A program made the translations under genes and the position numbers. DNA of 64,000 bases. It comes from Aspidapion aeneum (taxonomy: Eukaryota; Arthropoda; Insecta; Coleoptera; Brentidae). The stretch's first letter is position 1. The number at the start of each line of letters is the position of its first letter. The stretch spans positions 126,402,640 through 126,466,639 of the forward strand of contig OY755039.1 of NCBI GenBank assembly GCA_963576565.1, in the 5' to 3' direction. Shown piece by piece: positions 39,301 to 51,300 of the stretch. The notes beneath the pieces are model-generated. The model was not told the origin of the DNA and did not search any database. It worked only from the letters and a program-made list of their open reading frames with translations.

Positions 39301-42300
39301 TAAGATGGCAAAACTAGAAGCACTTTACAGGTAGATGGACTCCTTTAACAGGTCATAGTGTACCTACATCTGAGTCAGTAGTGTGAGACTCCATTATATA
39401 AATGATTGAAGAAAAATATACACTTACAAAATCATTCCCATCATAGGAGAGATCTGGACCAAATATCTGCTGTCATCATTCTACGTTGGGTAGAATGAGA
39501 CAGACAGCAACCCAGTCCGAGATCTACCCCATGAGGTAGAACAATGTAAGGAAACCGCTAAAAAATATAACCTCATCTCTCTTTTTGTCTCTGCAAAGTT
39601 GGTCATTGGGATTGTACAAATAACACAAAAATTTAGTTCATCTTGTGTATTTCGAATATGGGGTAAAAAAGGAAAATTATCAAAAAAAATAAAGATGAAA
39701 CCAAGTTGAAACAAACTCTTTCAAAGGTACAGTACAATTTAAATGGAAGTTATGCCGCAAAATTTTGGTCATGACGTCATACCTTATCTTGCGTTTACAA
39801 GAATGCAAAAGTTGTACTTAATGAAAAATTATATGGAAGTTATATGTAAAAAAAATTATATCTAAAGCTTGCTCCTACCTTGGTCCTGGATTATTGTATG
39901 TTAAATAAGAGGGTGTTTTATTAAACCTGGAAGTGGTGTTCCCAGACACTCCTCACTGTTACTGCTGCTCTTGGTTTGCCCGCGCCTCCCCTAATGCCCG
40001 CTTAGCACATCACGCTAGGGCAGCACATGGTGGTCAAAATGTTGTTGGCTTCTTGCCCGAGCGTAAAACCCTGTGGAAAATGAAATGTTTCAGTTTCCTG
40101 GAATTCGTCTATTTTGCACGAAGTTCCCCTACACCGAGTAATTTAATCAAGAACCCCATGTCGACTCAATAAAATAAAGCAGATTTAAACAGATGAACTA
40201 AAATAATCCTAACGTAACTTTCCCAGGGTTACAAGGCTACACCCGGCTTCCCACCAGCGTCCAGCACAGCTGTCGATGGAATGGACAGGGCTGTAGACAA
40301 AGGAGAAAAACAATATATAGTTTTTATCCAACACGTGGTCTTAAGAAAAAAATTAAAAAACTCCAAAAATTCCCCACGTCTCTTGTCGGAAAAAGTACAT
40401 TTCACACGAAAAACAATTACAATTTGGGAGGCAAATATTATCTTGAAGAGTTCTCAAATAATCCAAAAAAATGAAAAAAATAAAATCGAACTTACCGCTC
40501 TTATTTCCCGTACAAATGGCGTAGGCCGACTTAAATCCCCCTCAAAAGGGTGTGAGCGTCACTCTAGATTTCGCCTAAACACGACGGACTCACTCTTTAC
40601 AGTCTCTGGGACAGAACCTGCAGTTTCTGCAGTGCCACTAACCAAAAACAATGGCGATCCCAGAGACCTGTTGCCGACCCAGCCAAAATTCGTTAGGAAA
40701 GAGACCAGGCACTTTGTCGAGAACACAAAAAAATGAAGTGGCCGGAAACCGCTTTGTAAATGTGGTGGGGACAGTAAAACACACAGTACCAACCTAATTT
40801 TCCCGGTTAAATTCAAATAAGGATGCAAACCTATTTATAAAAAAACTTTCTCGCCAAAAAAATCACTAAATCCGGCTTGCAACACTGGAGGAAAAGACCC
40901 GCGGTTTTCAAACTAACCAATGAGGAAATACACCAATATTTCCATACCGGTATATAGGGGGCAGCACCGACCAAGGGGATAGAAAATACGTAAAACGCAC
41001 ACTGAGATGTTGTCGGATCTATTTCCACGGTTGGAATTTTTATAACAAGGACGTCGAGACACCCTCCATACATAGACCGAACATTTGCCTACCGGACCCC
41101 TGCCAACATAGCAAGTAGGAGGAAAATAACCAGACGGACTATAAGAAGCTCAGCATTGAAACCATCAACTGTAAAATCAATTACTGGAGATCAGAGCTTG
41201 CATCAAACCCAGGAATATTCAAACACTCAACCAATTCCCATATGAGTAAAGCTGTACTAAGTGTAGAATTTCGTTTTATTTTGGTTACAGTTTTAGTCAA
41301 AAGTTTCCTTTGCTCTTTATATATGTTTTCTCTAAGATTCATATGGTTTGACGCCATTTTTGTAAAACATTTCTACATTAATAAAGTTGTTTCTAAACTT
41401 GAACTTAAAATACACATTGAACTACTGCTTAAACCCGGCACAAGAGTGTTCAGATGTTAAGTTTGCTCACCACTAGCTAGCCCTACACAACCTTCAATCC
41501 GACTAACTGAGCTAGTTATTAACTTTACATAACTATGATTATACATAAATTTATATAATATAAAAATACGATTTTGTTTACTCTTTTGTCCTGGTTTTTA
41601 TTCCTCGTTTATCTTCCATTTACGAAAGTGCATAACTCGTATTTATTTTATCTTCTCCTTATCAAATTAATAAAGATATCAAAGTGGGCGGAGCCTCGGT
41701 TGTTACTGGTCAAACCGTGGACCTAAATATGTTTTCGTGCTATCACAACTAGCTATGAGGTTCGGATTGTCCCAATATCCTCGAATATAAACGTAAGGGA
41801 ATGAAATGTTCATCTAAATGTTTCCTTCCTGTTACTGAAACCATTTGTGATGCGGCAACGCCGCCATTCCCCAGCAGAATCACTGTTTATTTTCATGAAC
41901 GTCAACGAAAACTATGAAATTTCACAGATAAACAAAACAATCAAAAAGTTTTTATGTGATTTTCCCGAAACCTGTGATCTTAAATTCCAATTACGATGTC
42001 CAGATAATACAGTGTGCGTAGTGTCCACAGTAATTCGATGGAATGTCTCCTTTATAAGGTAACTTTTTGGACACTATATAACCTCCAAACCTAGCTCTAT
42101 AAAATACCCTTAATTTGTGTACAGAAAGACGAGTCGAAGAGCCTTGATTATTTACCCAAACAAACAAATATGTAACGTTGCCTTAAACGTAAAAATGACA
42201 CGTTACAGCGTCAGATTATGTTCACTGGTTTTTTGTATACGTCAACTTATTAGATGCTCTCTCTAATATCCTGGTGGAGATTTTACTAAGCCTTTCTAAG

Positions 42301-45300
42301 CTTGTTTCTGCAGGTTTTACAAAGAAAAATAGAGACGAAAATAAACGTAATATATTTCAAAAAATTTTAACCATAATAAGGGTTTTGGAATTAGGAACTT
42401 ACTAGTAGTTTTTAAAAGTGCAGTTACTGCTTATGCCCACTTTATACCCATATACCCAAAAAGTGCTGTTTGTATTGCCATTTTTTTTATTTAAAAATAC
42501 TGTAAAAATACATACATTTTTCTCCCAAAATATTTTTCAACTTTGGGGCTCTGTTATAGAGATATACTTAAGACTTTTTTTATCAGTTGCATTTTTTTTA
42601 TTAACTGGACTATCTGCAATACATTTGGGTGGGTTTGGTTATCATAATTTAAAAAACATACACAGGGCTAATGTCGTGCTAGCTCAGCCATATAACCCAT
42701 TGTGCGGCGCGGCGCGGTGGTTCACTATATAGACCACCTCGAAAACCAATTCGCACGACTACTCACGAGAACATCGACGATCGGTTTGCAACACCGCGCT
42801 GCGAGGTTGTGGACGGACACGACACGACAACTTGGGGTGGTGTATTGGGAGCTGTATTTTTACTCATGATTCTTTCCAAACATGCCAATTTTGAAAAAAT
42901 AAATAAAAAAAAGCAAATTTCGGCGCCGCACAATGGTGAGGTCATATGAGACCATGCGGCCAAAATTGCTTCGAATAAAAATAAAAAATATATAAAATAT
43001 TTCATGCCATTATTTTGTAACCATATCCAACATAATAAATATCATATAACTAATACCATAAAAAAATTACTACTGCAAAAAATTAATTTCAACATCAGAA
43101 GTTTTTGCAAGGCAAGTAAATATTTTAATAAAATGAAAAAACATCCATGAAGTTGAAGTAATTTTCCCCAATGGCTGTTTGGAAATTTATCCCTAAAGTT
43201 ATTTTTTTAAATTATATAATGTTCTTTGAATTTAATCGATAATATTTTGTTTTCTAAAATATCTTTCTTTTAGTTCAATAAAGTAAATTAGCTACTATGA
43301 TACACATTATTTTTCTGAAAATGAAATGTTTCAGTTTCTGCGAGGAAATTAATAGTTTGCGAAGTTTGCCGAAGATTAGATTTTGCACTAGAAAGAAAGT
43401 ATAACTCACCGTCTTTCATAATTAGTTAATTGTATTTGCCCATGTTTGCCTATTCAAATGTTATACATTTTTAAATTAATTTTGCCTCAGTTTAAAAGTA
43501 AGTGGAACCAAGCAAATAGAACCAAAGATCGGTTTTATAGGAAATTTGATACATGCCTAAACGGATTTGTGATATTCAGGAAAATTAAGAGGTAGTGACT
43601 GCGGCAGGTAGACCGACTAAAAAGATGGAAGAATGTTCAGAAAGAAGCAAACGTAGAAAAGTGGCAGACCTAGAAAAAATTAATAAATTAACAATAGCTG
43701 AGCTGCAAAGCTTATTGGAAAGAAGATTGTGTACAGAAGAAAAACGAGATGAAGCTGCGATGATCCGGGAAGTGCTTTATTTAGGAGCACAGGACTTTAG
43801 ACAGCGGCTTCAATGCCAAAATACTGTGACAAAATTTTCGAAAGATGAATCTTTAGCTCTAATGACGGATATTAAGTTATCTAGATATCAATATAATTCC
43901 ATAAGTGCTTATTGAAAAACGCGGACATTTTTCCCAGTTATAACCAAATTTTCCAAGCCAAATCTGAATGCTATCCTTCTTTAATGGAAATTACAGAGAA
44001 AGGTGCTTTTATAAAAATGCAGCAACTTTTGGATCACACTGTATAACGGCTATTTCAGATCAAAGACGTAAAACAGAAAAGTTTAGAAACTAAACAGAAC
44101 AAATTTTTGCTGCGTAGTAAGTGGGGTTGCGACGGAGCATCCGGAAATAGCATTTACAAACAAAATTTTCAAAATTCACAATAACAGATGAGTCCGTTTT
44201 TTCAGTGTCTTTGGTACCTATTCAGTTAATTTCTATAGAAAATGAAGTAATTTGGAAGAACCCACACCCATCGTCTTCTAACTACTGCAGACCCTTGTTT
44301 TTTGAATTTTTAAGAGAAACACCGGAAAATGTAACCAGTCGTGAAGGATTACAAAGCTCAAATAAAAAATTTAACTTCTCTGTTTCCCATAATTTGTCGC
44401 TCACAATGATCGACGGCAAAATATGTCAAATATTAACAGAAACTTCGTCTGCAGCTTGTTGACGATTTGTAAAGCAAAACCTTCAGAAATGAACGATTTG
44501 GTCAAAATTAGAAGAAAAAGTCTCAACAGATCTCAAGATCTATTGAAGAAAAATAACTTCTTAAAAATAGAAAGAAACATGTGCAAACCGAACTAACACA
44601 TTTGAAATTTGACATCTTCAGTTATAAAGGAGAAAATTAAGTCTTTCGTAGCTTATCTAAAAAGTGCAATCTTTTCTTAGTTTCTGATAAATTAGCAAAT
44701 TTTTGCTTGTTGTTTCTTTAAAAGCTCTCTAGCAAACTTATTTTACCAATTTTACATTGGATCTTTGGATTTAAAAACGAAATTGATAGTTTTTATATTT
44801 TGGCCGCATGATCTCATATGGCCTCACCACTGTGCGCCGGTTGGGTCTGAAAATTGTTGAAATGTTGGTACAGGTAAGAGTTAAATAATGTAATTTGGAA
44901 AACGGATTTAAATCAAATGAAAAAAATCGTTATTAACCAAGGCCAAATTAATACAACAAAGAATTAAGAAGAACCAGATGAATCTAAAATTGAAACGGAC
45001 GATTTGACAACTTCTCCCGAAATATTAGTGTTAATAGTTTTGTGAATCGGCCAAAAAGGCAAATTAAACCATTTTTTGATATTGAGCTCTAAAGTTATTT
45101 TTGTATTAGGATTTTATTTGAGTTATTGGCGGCAACAATGTATAGAATTGGGGAACCAAGCAGTCAGTTTTCTCGGGTACGAAACTGTTTTGAGTTATGA
45201 GAATAAAATGTACTAAAAAGTATTTAATGGGTTTTCTTATTTATTACACCCTACAAAGAACAGTATTTTACAGTTTGTCTATCGCTTTTTTTATTTATTT

Positions 45301-48300
45301 GAGGTTTGCCAGTTTTTTTAATTAAATTTCGAATGAAACTGTCAAAGACCATTTAGAGTCAACCACTTAAACATTACCGTTTCCCTATGTTTTAAGATTT
45401 TTCCATTAGAGTAGGGAAAGTAAGAGATTTTCTTTTTTTCCGACAAAACCACAACTGTCGTTTTGACAAGGCCGAGATAAAATCAAAGTATAGTGAGGTT
45501 GGTTGGGCTTCCTAACGGGGTGCCTCTTCTTATTTTAGATGGTTGAGAAATCCAATCTCTAGCTGTGCTAAAATCTTTGTGTTAGACTTACTCCAGATAT
45601 TTCCAAGCACGGCAACTTTCCAACCTGTGCCCCAGTGAATCCATACACAGAGTTAGCTGAAATTTTATAAGCGAGTTGCCTGCCGTTGAGTACCGCTTTA
45701 GAAACCGGATCGTTTGCATCCTTAAGAAGTGCTTTTGTTTTTTTCCTAGCTGCTAGCAGGTGCTGCAGAATGTGGGGAAGCAGGCCTGGTCGCAGGGACG
45801 ATTTTACGAAGAGGCAGTTGGCTGGCGTGGTGGTAACTTGGTCATCTGAGAGTCTAAAATATTGGACAAAACCAAACTATAGATAAGTAGAAAATTAAGG
45901 TGGCTAGCTCCCTCTTGCTAAGCTAACTCTCTTTCAACTGAGCTACCGAGGTACTAGTAAGGAAGCCGTTCTGTCATTTGTAATTTTGTTTCTTATTTAT
46001 CTCTTGCCCTTGTGCCACTAAACCCTTTTCGTTGTATAATGTATAACTAATTTTCTAGTTTGTTTTCTCTAGAAAAATTTAAAAATTTAATTAAATAATG
46101 TAATTATTCAGGTTGGTATTCGCGACTTTGTAATAAAGCCAGGCAGTATTTGGACAGTTTTACATGATAAGATGACAGCTAGTCTTTCAATATTAGGCCT
46201 TTCTGTATTATAAGGACCAGAATAAATACTGCATACGTTTCCTTATTAAAGATAAACAAACCACTTATTTTCAACTTTGAAAGATTAGCTGTCAGTCTAC
46301 AATGTAAAACTCTCAAAATACTACCTAGCACTATTACTGTCTAACCTAATAAGTCCCTATTAAGTAACTTCCTTGTGATACAGTATAATTCAAATAATTT
46401 TTTTTAATTTATGGCCACAGGAGTATCTCTGAAAAGTGCATTTTTCCATTTGTTTTTAAATAAGTACTTTTGTGAAACTATAGACAAAGATAAATAAAAC
46501 TAAACCTCTGGGCGTTCACGAAATAGTAATATAAGCTCTCTAGGTTTAATATTAGTCATAACGCTGGGACGGGCGGCCAAAATCGATTCAGTTTTAAACT
46601 GACATTTAAAATATTTTTCTTACAAATCCTGAAACTTGGACCAACTTAAGGACATATTTTTATAGTTTTGGGACACAAACATCTATAATATATGAAGACC
46701 ACAGACAAAGAAGGCGCTATGTCAAAAAAAGGGATTTCGAGAAAACCCGTTCTAAAGATTGGAACATGGCGCCTTTTTAGCCTGTTCGTCAATATTACCA
46801 ATTGAAATTACTCCTGACTGAGGGCATTTATAGCCTGAACGATAGGATATGGTGAAACTTTTGAAATTTTTCTAATAGATGGCACTAATAACTCAATTTC
46901 CTTAAAAATTGACATAGCGCCTTCTTTGCCTGTGGTCTTCATATAGTAGTTTTGACAGTATGTCCACGTATTGAGTGTGGGCCAGGTATAAATGAGAAAA
47001 AAAAAGATTTATAATCTGATTTTCTGAGAATCGCTTGGTGTCCTTAAGATGTTAAGAAAATAAGCCAAATCAACCAATATATACAGGCTGATACGATAAA
47101 TAATATTAAGAGCTGTGTAAAACGATATCGGAAAAGGGTATTAAGAAAAGTTGATTAAGTAAACGTTATGGCAGATTTTCAATTTAAAAATAAATCAGCT
47201 AAAAAATCAGAAAAAAATATTTATAACCGACTAATAAAATCAAAGTTGGCTGGTTTTTCTGAAAATTGAGAATCTGCCGTAACCTTTAATTCTTTGCCAT
47301 TTAGCATTTGAATTCTTGCATCCAGAAATCGCAAGTGCGAGAGGTAAGGTATACAATTCAAAAGTACATGGAAAGGATAGCCAGTCCTTTACATTAACGC
47401 AACGCTTCCGCTAGGCCCCTTTACGTTGGATGCACGTGGTTTGCTTCCTCTGCCTTGCACACTTAGATCATATAACTTGTCTCATGCATTCCTGATTTTT
47501 GGATTAAGGAATTGAATTGGAACACTCTAAATACCTTTAAAATTTTGGAAAATAAAGGAACGCACTGGTCGGTTCGGTTTGATGTACAAGGTGATTGACC
47601 ATGTTTTACTCAATAGCTATCTCCGTTAATATTGATCTGACAGTATTTTTTCGGGGTCTTTCATTTAAAAAAATTAATATGTCAAAAATTTGACAAGTAT
47701 TTGACATATGTAAGTTGGTGTCTAATTTTATTGAAGGTATTACATTACATCTACACCTGTACTTTAAATTTACACAAAAAAATAAAAGAAAAAGGATTGA
47801 TTCAGAAGGTCAAAAGTTATAGCATTTATCAATTTTGCAGAGTGGGGAAAAACTGTAAATTTAAAAAATGACAAAAATAAATCAATTTGTTATTCATTAT
47901 TAACAAAAAATATTCTATTGCTTATTTCCAAAAAAACCAGGTTAAGGAGATACAGTCTAGACAAAGAACCACTGCAATAGGTATTTTGTAAATTTTTTTA
48001 TGAGTTATTAAATTAACAAAAAAAAATCGTACATTTAATAAAATTTATAAAATTTAAAATATATTTTTGCTAATAATTATGTGTAATTTGTCTTTGCTTA
48101 AATCATTTTAACATTGTCATTGCCAGTTATAGTTTTTAAATAAATTAGAACAAAACATTGAATAAATTGCTCATTTTGACGTATATAAAACAAAACGGTT
48201 TGATGCAAAATGTATTTTTTTCTCTTTTGACCTTTTTTACCGCACCTTAAAGTTTGATGCATCATTTAAATAACAACCCTGTATACTAATAAGAATTCTC

Positions 48301-51300
48301 CCTTCTTGTTTCATCATTTAAATAACACACTCTTAACTAAAAATAATTCTCCTTTGTCCGCATAAAACCTTCATTTTCAAGAATCTAACACTGTGGCGCA
48401 AACCAAAAAACTTTTTTATTAGACTGAAATAGTCCAAAAATAACACAAAGGCCCCTTCAGTTCTATTAATAACATAAATTTTAGGTAATTTTCAATTACC
48501 TGATCACAACGAATCTTGTTTTTTTTTAAATAAAAATTAGTTTTGACATTCTTACCCCAACTTTTCCTTCTGAGCATTCGACCTCAATAATGTAGTATAG
48601 CACAAATTATGCGCAATCATGATGCTGGGGTATAGAGAGCTGAAATCGAGGGTGGCTATGGGATCTGTATAGTAGCCTCTGATTGGTTCTATTACTGTGG
48701 CGCCCTCGTACTGTTCAGAACCAGCCTGGCCTTGGTGGGTCGGCATGAAATAACCTGCTTGACGAGCCTAAAAAATATACAGGGTAAGCATTTCGTATCT
48801 AGAATGACCTAAAAATCTGAAATAATTGATGTTTTAAGAAACACCTACAGAGTATTCCAAAAATGAAATATACCATAAGCACTTTTTGAAAAATAAAATA
48901 AACTTACAATTTCTGCTTCTTTAAGGCAAAACAAATATATATTTTTAAAATCAGAGTAATTTTTTGAGATAATACGAGTATATATTATTATTTGTGAAGG
49001 GTTGGCCCTATTTTTTATTTTATTGTAATACTGGGTGTAATTTAAATGATGCACCAAACTTTAAGAGATGGTGGGGAAGGTCAAAAAAAGGCAAAACGTT
49101 CAAATAACTTTTGGTCAAACGTTTTTTGTTTTAAAGTTATAGCATTATTTCAAGTTTGAAGAGTAGAGAAAACTGTAAATTTTAAAAATGCTAATTTTGA
49201 AAATGTCAAACAATTTTGTGATTCATTATGAACAAAATGATTTCTTGTCATTTTTCCAAAAAATTATAGGTTAAGGAGATATAGTGTGGCCAAATAACCT
49301 TTGCAATAGTTATAAATTTGTCAATTTTTTTAGGAATTAATTTATTTTAGCTATTAAATTTATTTTAGAAAAAATATTTAGATAGATTGTTGTACATATC
49401 TAAAAGATTCTTAATAATTTAATTACAAAAAATATTCATAACATTTATTTAAAAAGAAATAATTTAATAAAAAACTGATTTTTGATAAATATTTTGGGTA
49501 CCTACCTATTTTATTTTATTTTTTAAAATCATTTTAAAACTCAATTATTACCTTTATTGTAATACAGAATTCCACAAAATCAACTGTTGTGATTTTTAAA
49601 GAAGTTACAATAAAATTAAAAAAATTATGTTTCCTTTTCTATAACTCCTTAAAGTTTGGCAGTTAAGCATCACTTAAATTACACATTACGTTGTCAGTTT
49701 AAGCCCGTTTAAAGTAACTTTACCGGAGTAGTGAAATTGAAATTTTTGATTATTTTGACAATAGTGTAATAATGACGTTTTATGTGAATATTTACACAGC
49801 AATTAACTCACCAAAAAATTATTTTTTATTAAATAAAATATAAAGCAGTATTAAAATTAACGTGGTATGATAGACGAATTGGGTACTAATGAACAACTAC
49901 TTCGAGTTGGCTCTGGAACGAAATAGCGAGTATTAAAATAGCGGTATCGAAATAGCGACAATCAAAATAGCGATGTAATGAAAAGGCGACCATCAAAATA
50001 GCGATGTTACAAAATAGCGATTGTAACAAAATAGCGATGTAACAAAATAGCGATGTAACAAAATAGCGACTATTAAAATAGCGATGTAACAAAAAAGCGA
50101 TTATCAAAATAGAGATGTAACAAAATAGCGATATTTCGGTTCCGTTTTGCCATGGTTCGACTAAAAGGCTTCTTTCAAAAAAAATTTTTCAAAAAAAAAA
50201 CTTTCTTGACTTCTTTCCCGGGATCCTAGAGAGTGTGAATCCGAACCGAACCATTTTTTCAAAAAAAAAACTCTCTAGACTTCTTTTCCGGAATCCAAGA
50301 GAGTGTGAATCCGAACCGAACCAAATTCGGTTCAGATCGGTTCGGTCCAGATTCACACCCTCTAGGATCCCGGAAAAGAATCAGGGAAGTTTTTTTTTTT
50401 TTTAATAAGCTGGTAGTCAAAATACCGCAGGATATAATAGCGTATTTCGGTTCGTTTCGGTTTGGATTCGTTTGATTCGATTCGGTTTGGTTTGATTCGG
50501 TATTTTGATACATCGCTATTTTGATTGTCGCTATTTTGGTTGTCGCTATTTTGATATATCGCTATTTTGATTGTCGCTCTTTTGATACATCGCTATTTTG
50601 ATATGTCGCTGTTTTGTTACAAACGCTATTTTGATACATCGCTATTTTGATCGTCGCTCTTTCATTACATCGTTATTTTGATAGTCGCAATTTCATTACT
50701 CGCTATTTCGTACGTCGCTATTTTGTACATCGCTATTTCGTTTCGGAGGCCTTCGAGTTTATATATATCCAGTTATTTTCGCTAAAAAAAAATACAATAA
50801 AAATTTGAGTTTTACAACCGCAATAAAAGGAAAAAGAAATGTACTTAAACAAAATTAATGAAAATAAACATTTTCTTATGTATTTTGCGAGTACAGAGAT
50901 AAAGAGTACGAGAACGTAAGCATCACTATTAATTAAAGAATTCACTATACCATTTTTACTTTTACTTAATCTTTCTCGAAATTAGGGCAATCCGGTGCCT
51001 TAAAAGAGAATGGAAGTTGATTCTAGAGTTAGAAAACATTTTGCTCGCACTACACACCATGGTAATTTATAAATCTTTCGAAATATAATATTACTGTATA
51101 TAACAAGTAACTTGTTTATTGTATTTTGCGAGTAGTTACACCATAGTTCACTAGTATAAAGGCAAGTAAGGAATGTCAAATAGCTTAAATATTTTTTACC
51201 TGAACGAACGCTACTGCAAATGTTCTAGCAAGCATATTACCACGCCCGCACTCGTTTTACGTTAAGTTTATATACCCTATAGATTAAAATTTATGTCTTT

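Larger units (their letters stand above)
24060..42207 (-). mobile_element. Ty3/gypsy LTR retrotransposon 1, 18.1 kb with 3.3-kb LTRs, defective
   Basis: Direct repeats 24060-27304 and 38875-42207 are the LTRs, starting TGTAACG and ending GGCCACA on the coding (minus) strand. GCGT at 24056-24059 and 42208-42211 is the 4-bp target duplication. A primer binding site (38871-38857) and a G-rich polypurine tract (27321-27305) sit in the right places. Coding order gag, RT, RNase H, integrase places it in Ty3/gypsy. Protease and the first part of RT are deleted and frames are broken, so it cannot move by itself. A LINE is nested in the 7.8-kb leader. Confidence 0.93.
42929..44834 (+). mobile_element. 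Transib-like element 2 with transposase remnants and CGCCG target duplication
   Basis: Ends CACAATGGTGAGGTCATATG (42929) and, inverted, CACAGTGGTGAGGCCATATG ending 44834; similarity runs on through CATGCGGCCAAAAT, about 38 bp. CGCCG flanks both sides (42924-42928 and 44835-44839). The right end heptamer CACAGTG equals the consensus heptamer of RAG signal sequences. 1.9 kb with two transposase fragments; a partial copy of its left end starts at 23463. Confidence 0.8.

Noticed and set aside
43595..44515. A host gene reading of the two open frames at 43595-43915 and 44205-44462
   Set aside because: They lie between inverted termini with a target duplication and are broken; transposase remnants explain them better.
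45686..45886. A plus-strand frame of 66 codons at 45686-45886
   Set aside because: It is the shadow of POLD1 exon e4 on the other strand, which has motif B.
49915..50145. Regular 16-bp repeats that look like a CRISPR array
   Set aside because: Units are contiguous without unique spacers, they recur inverted at 50505-50740, and the setting is a eukaryotic intron. This is a foldback-type arm.
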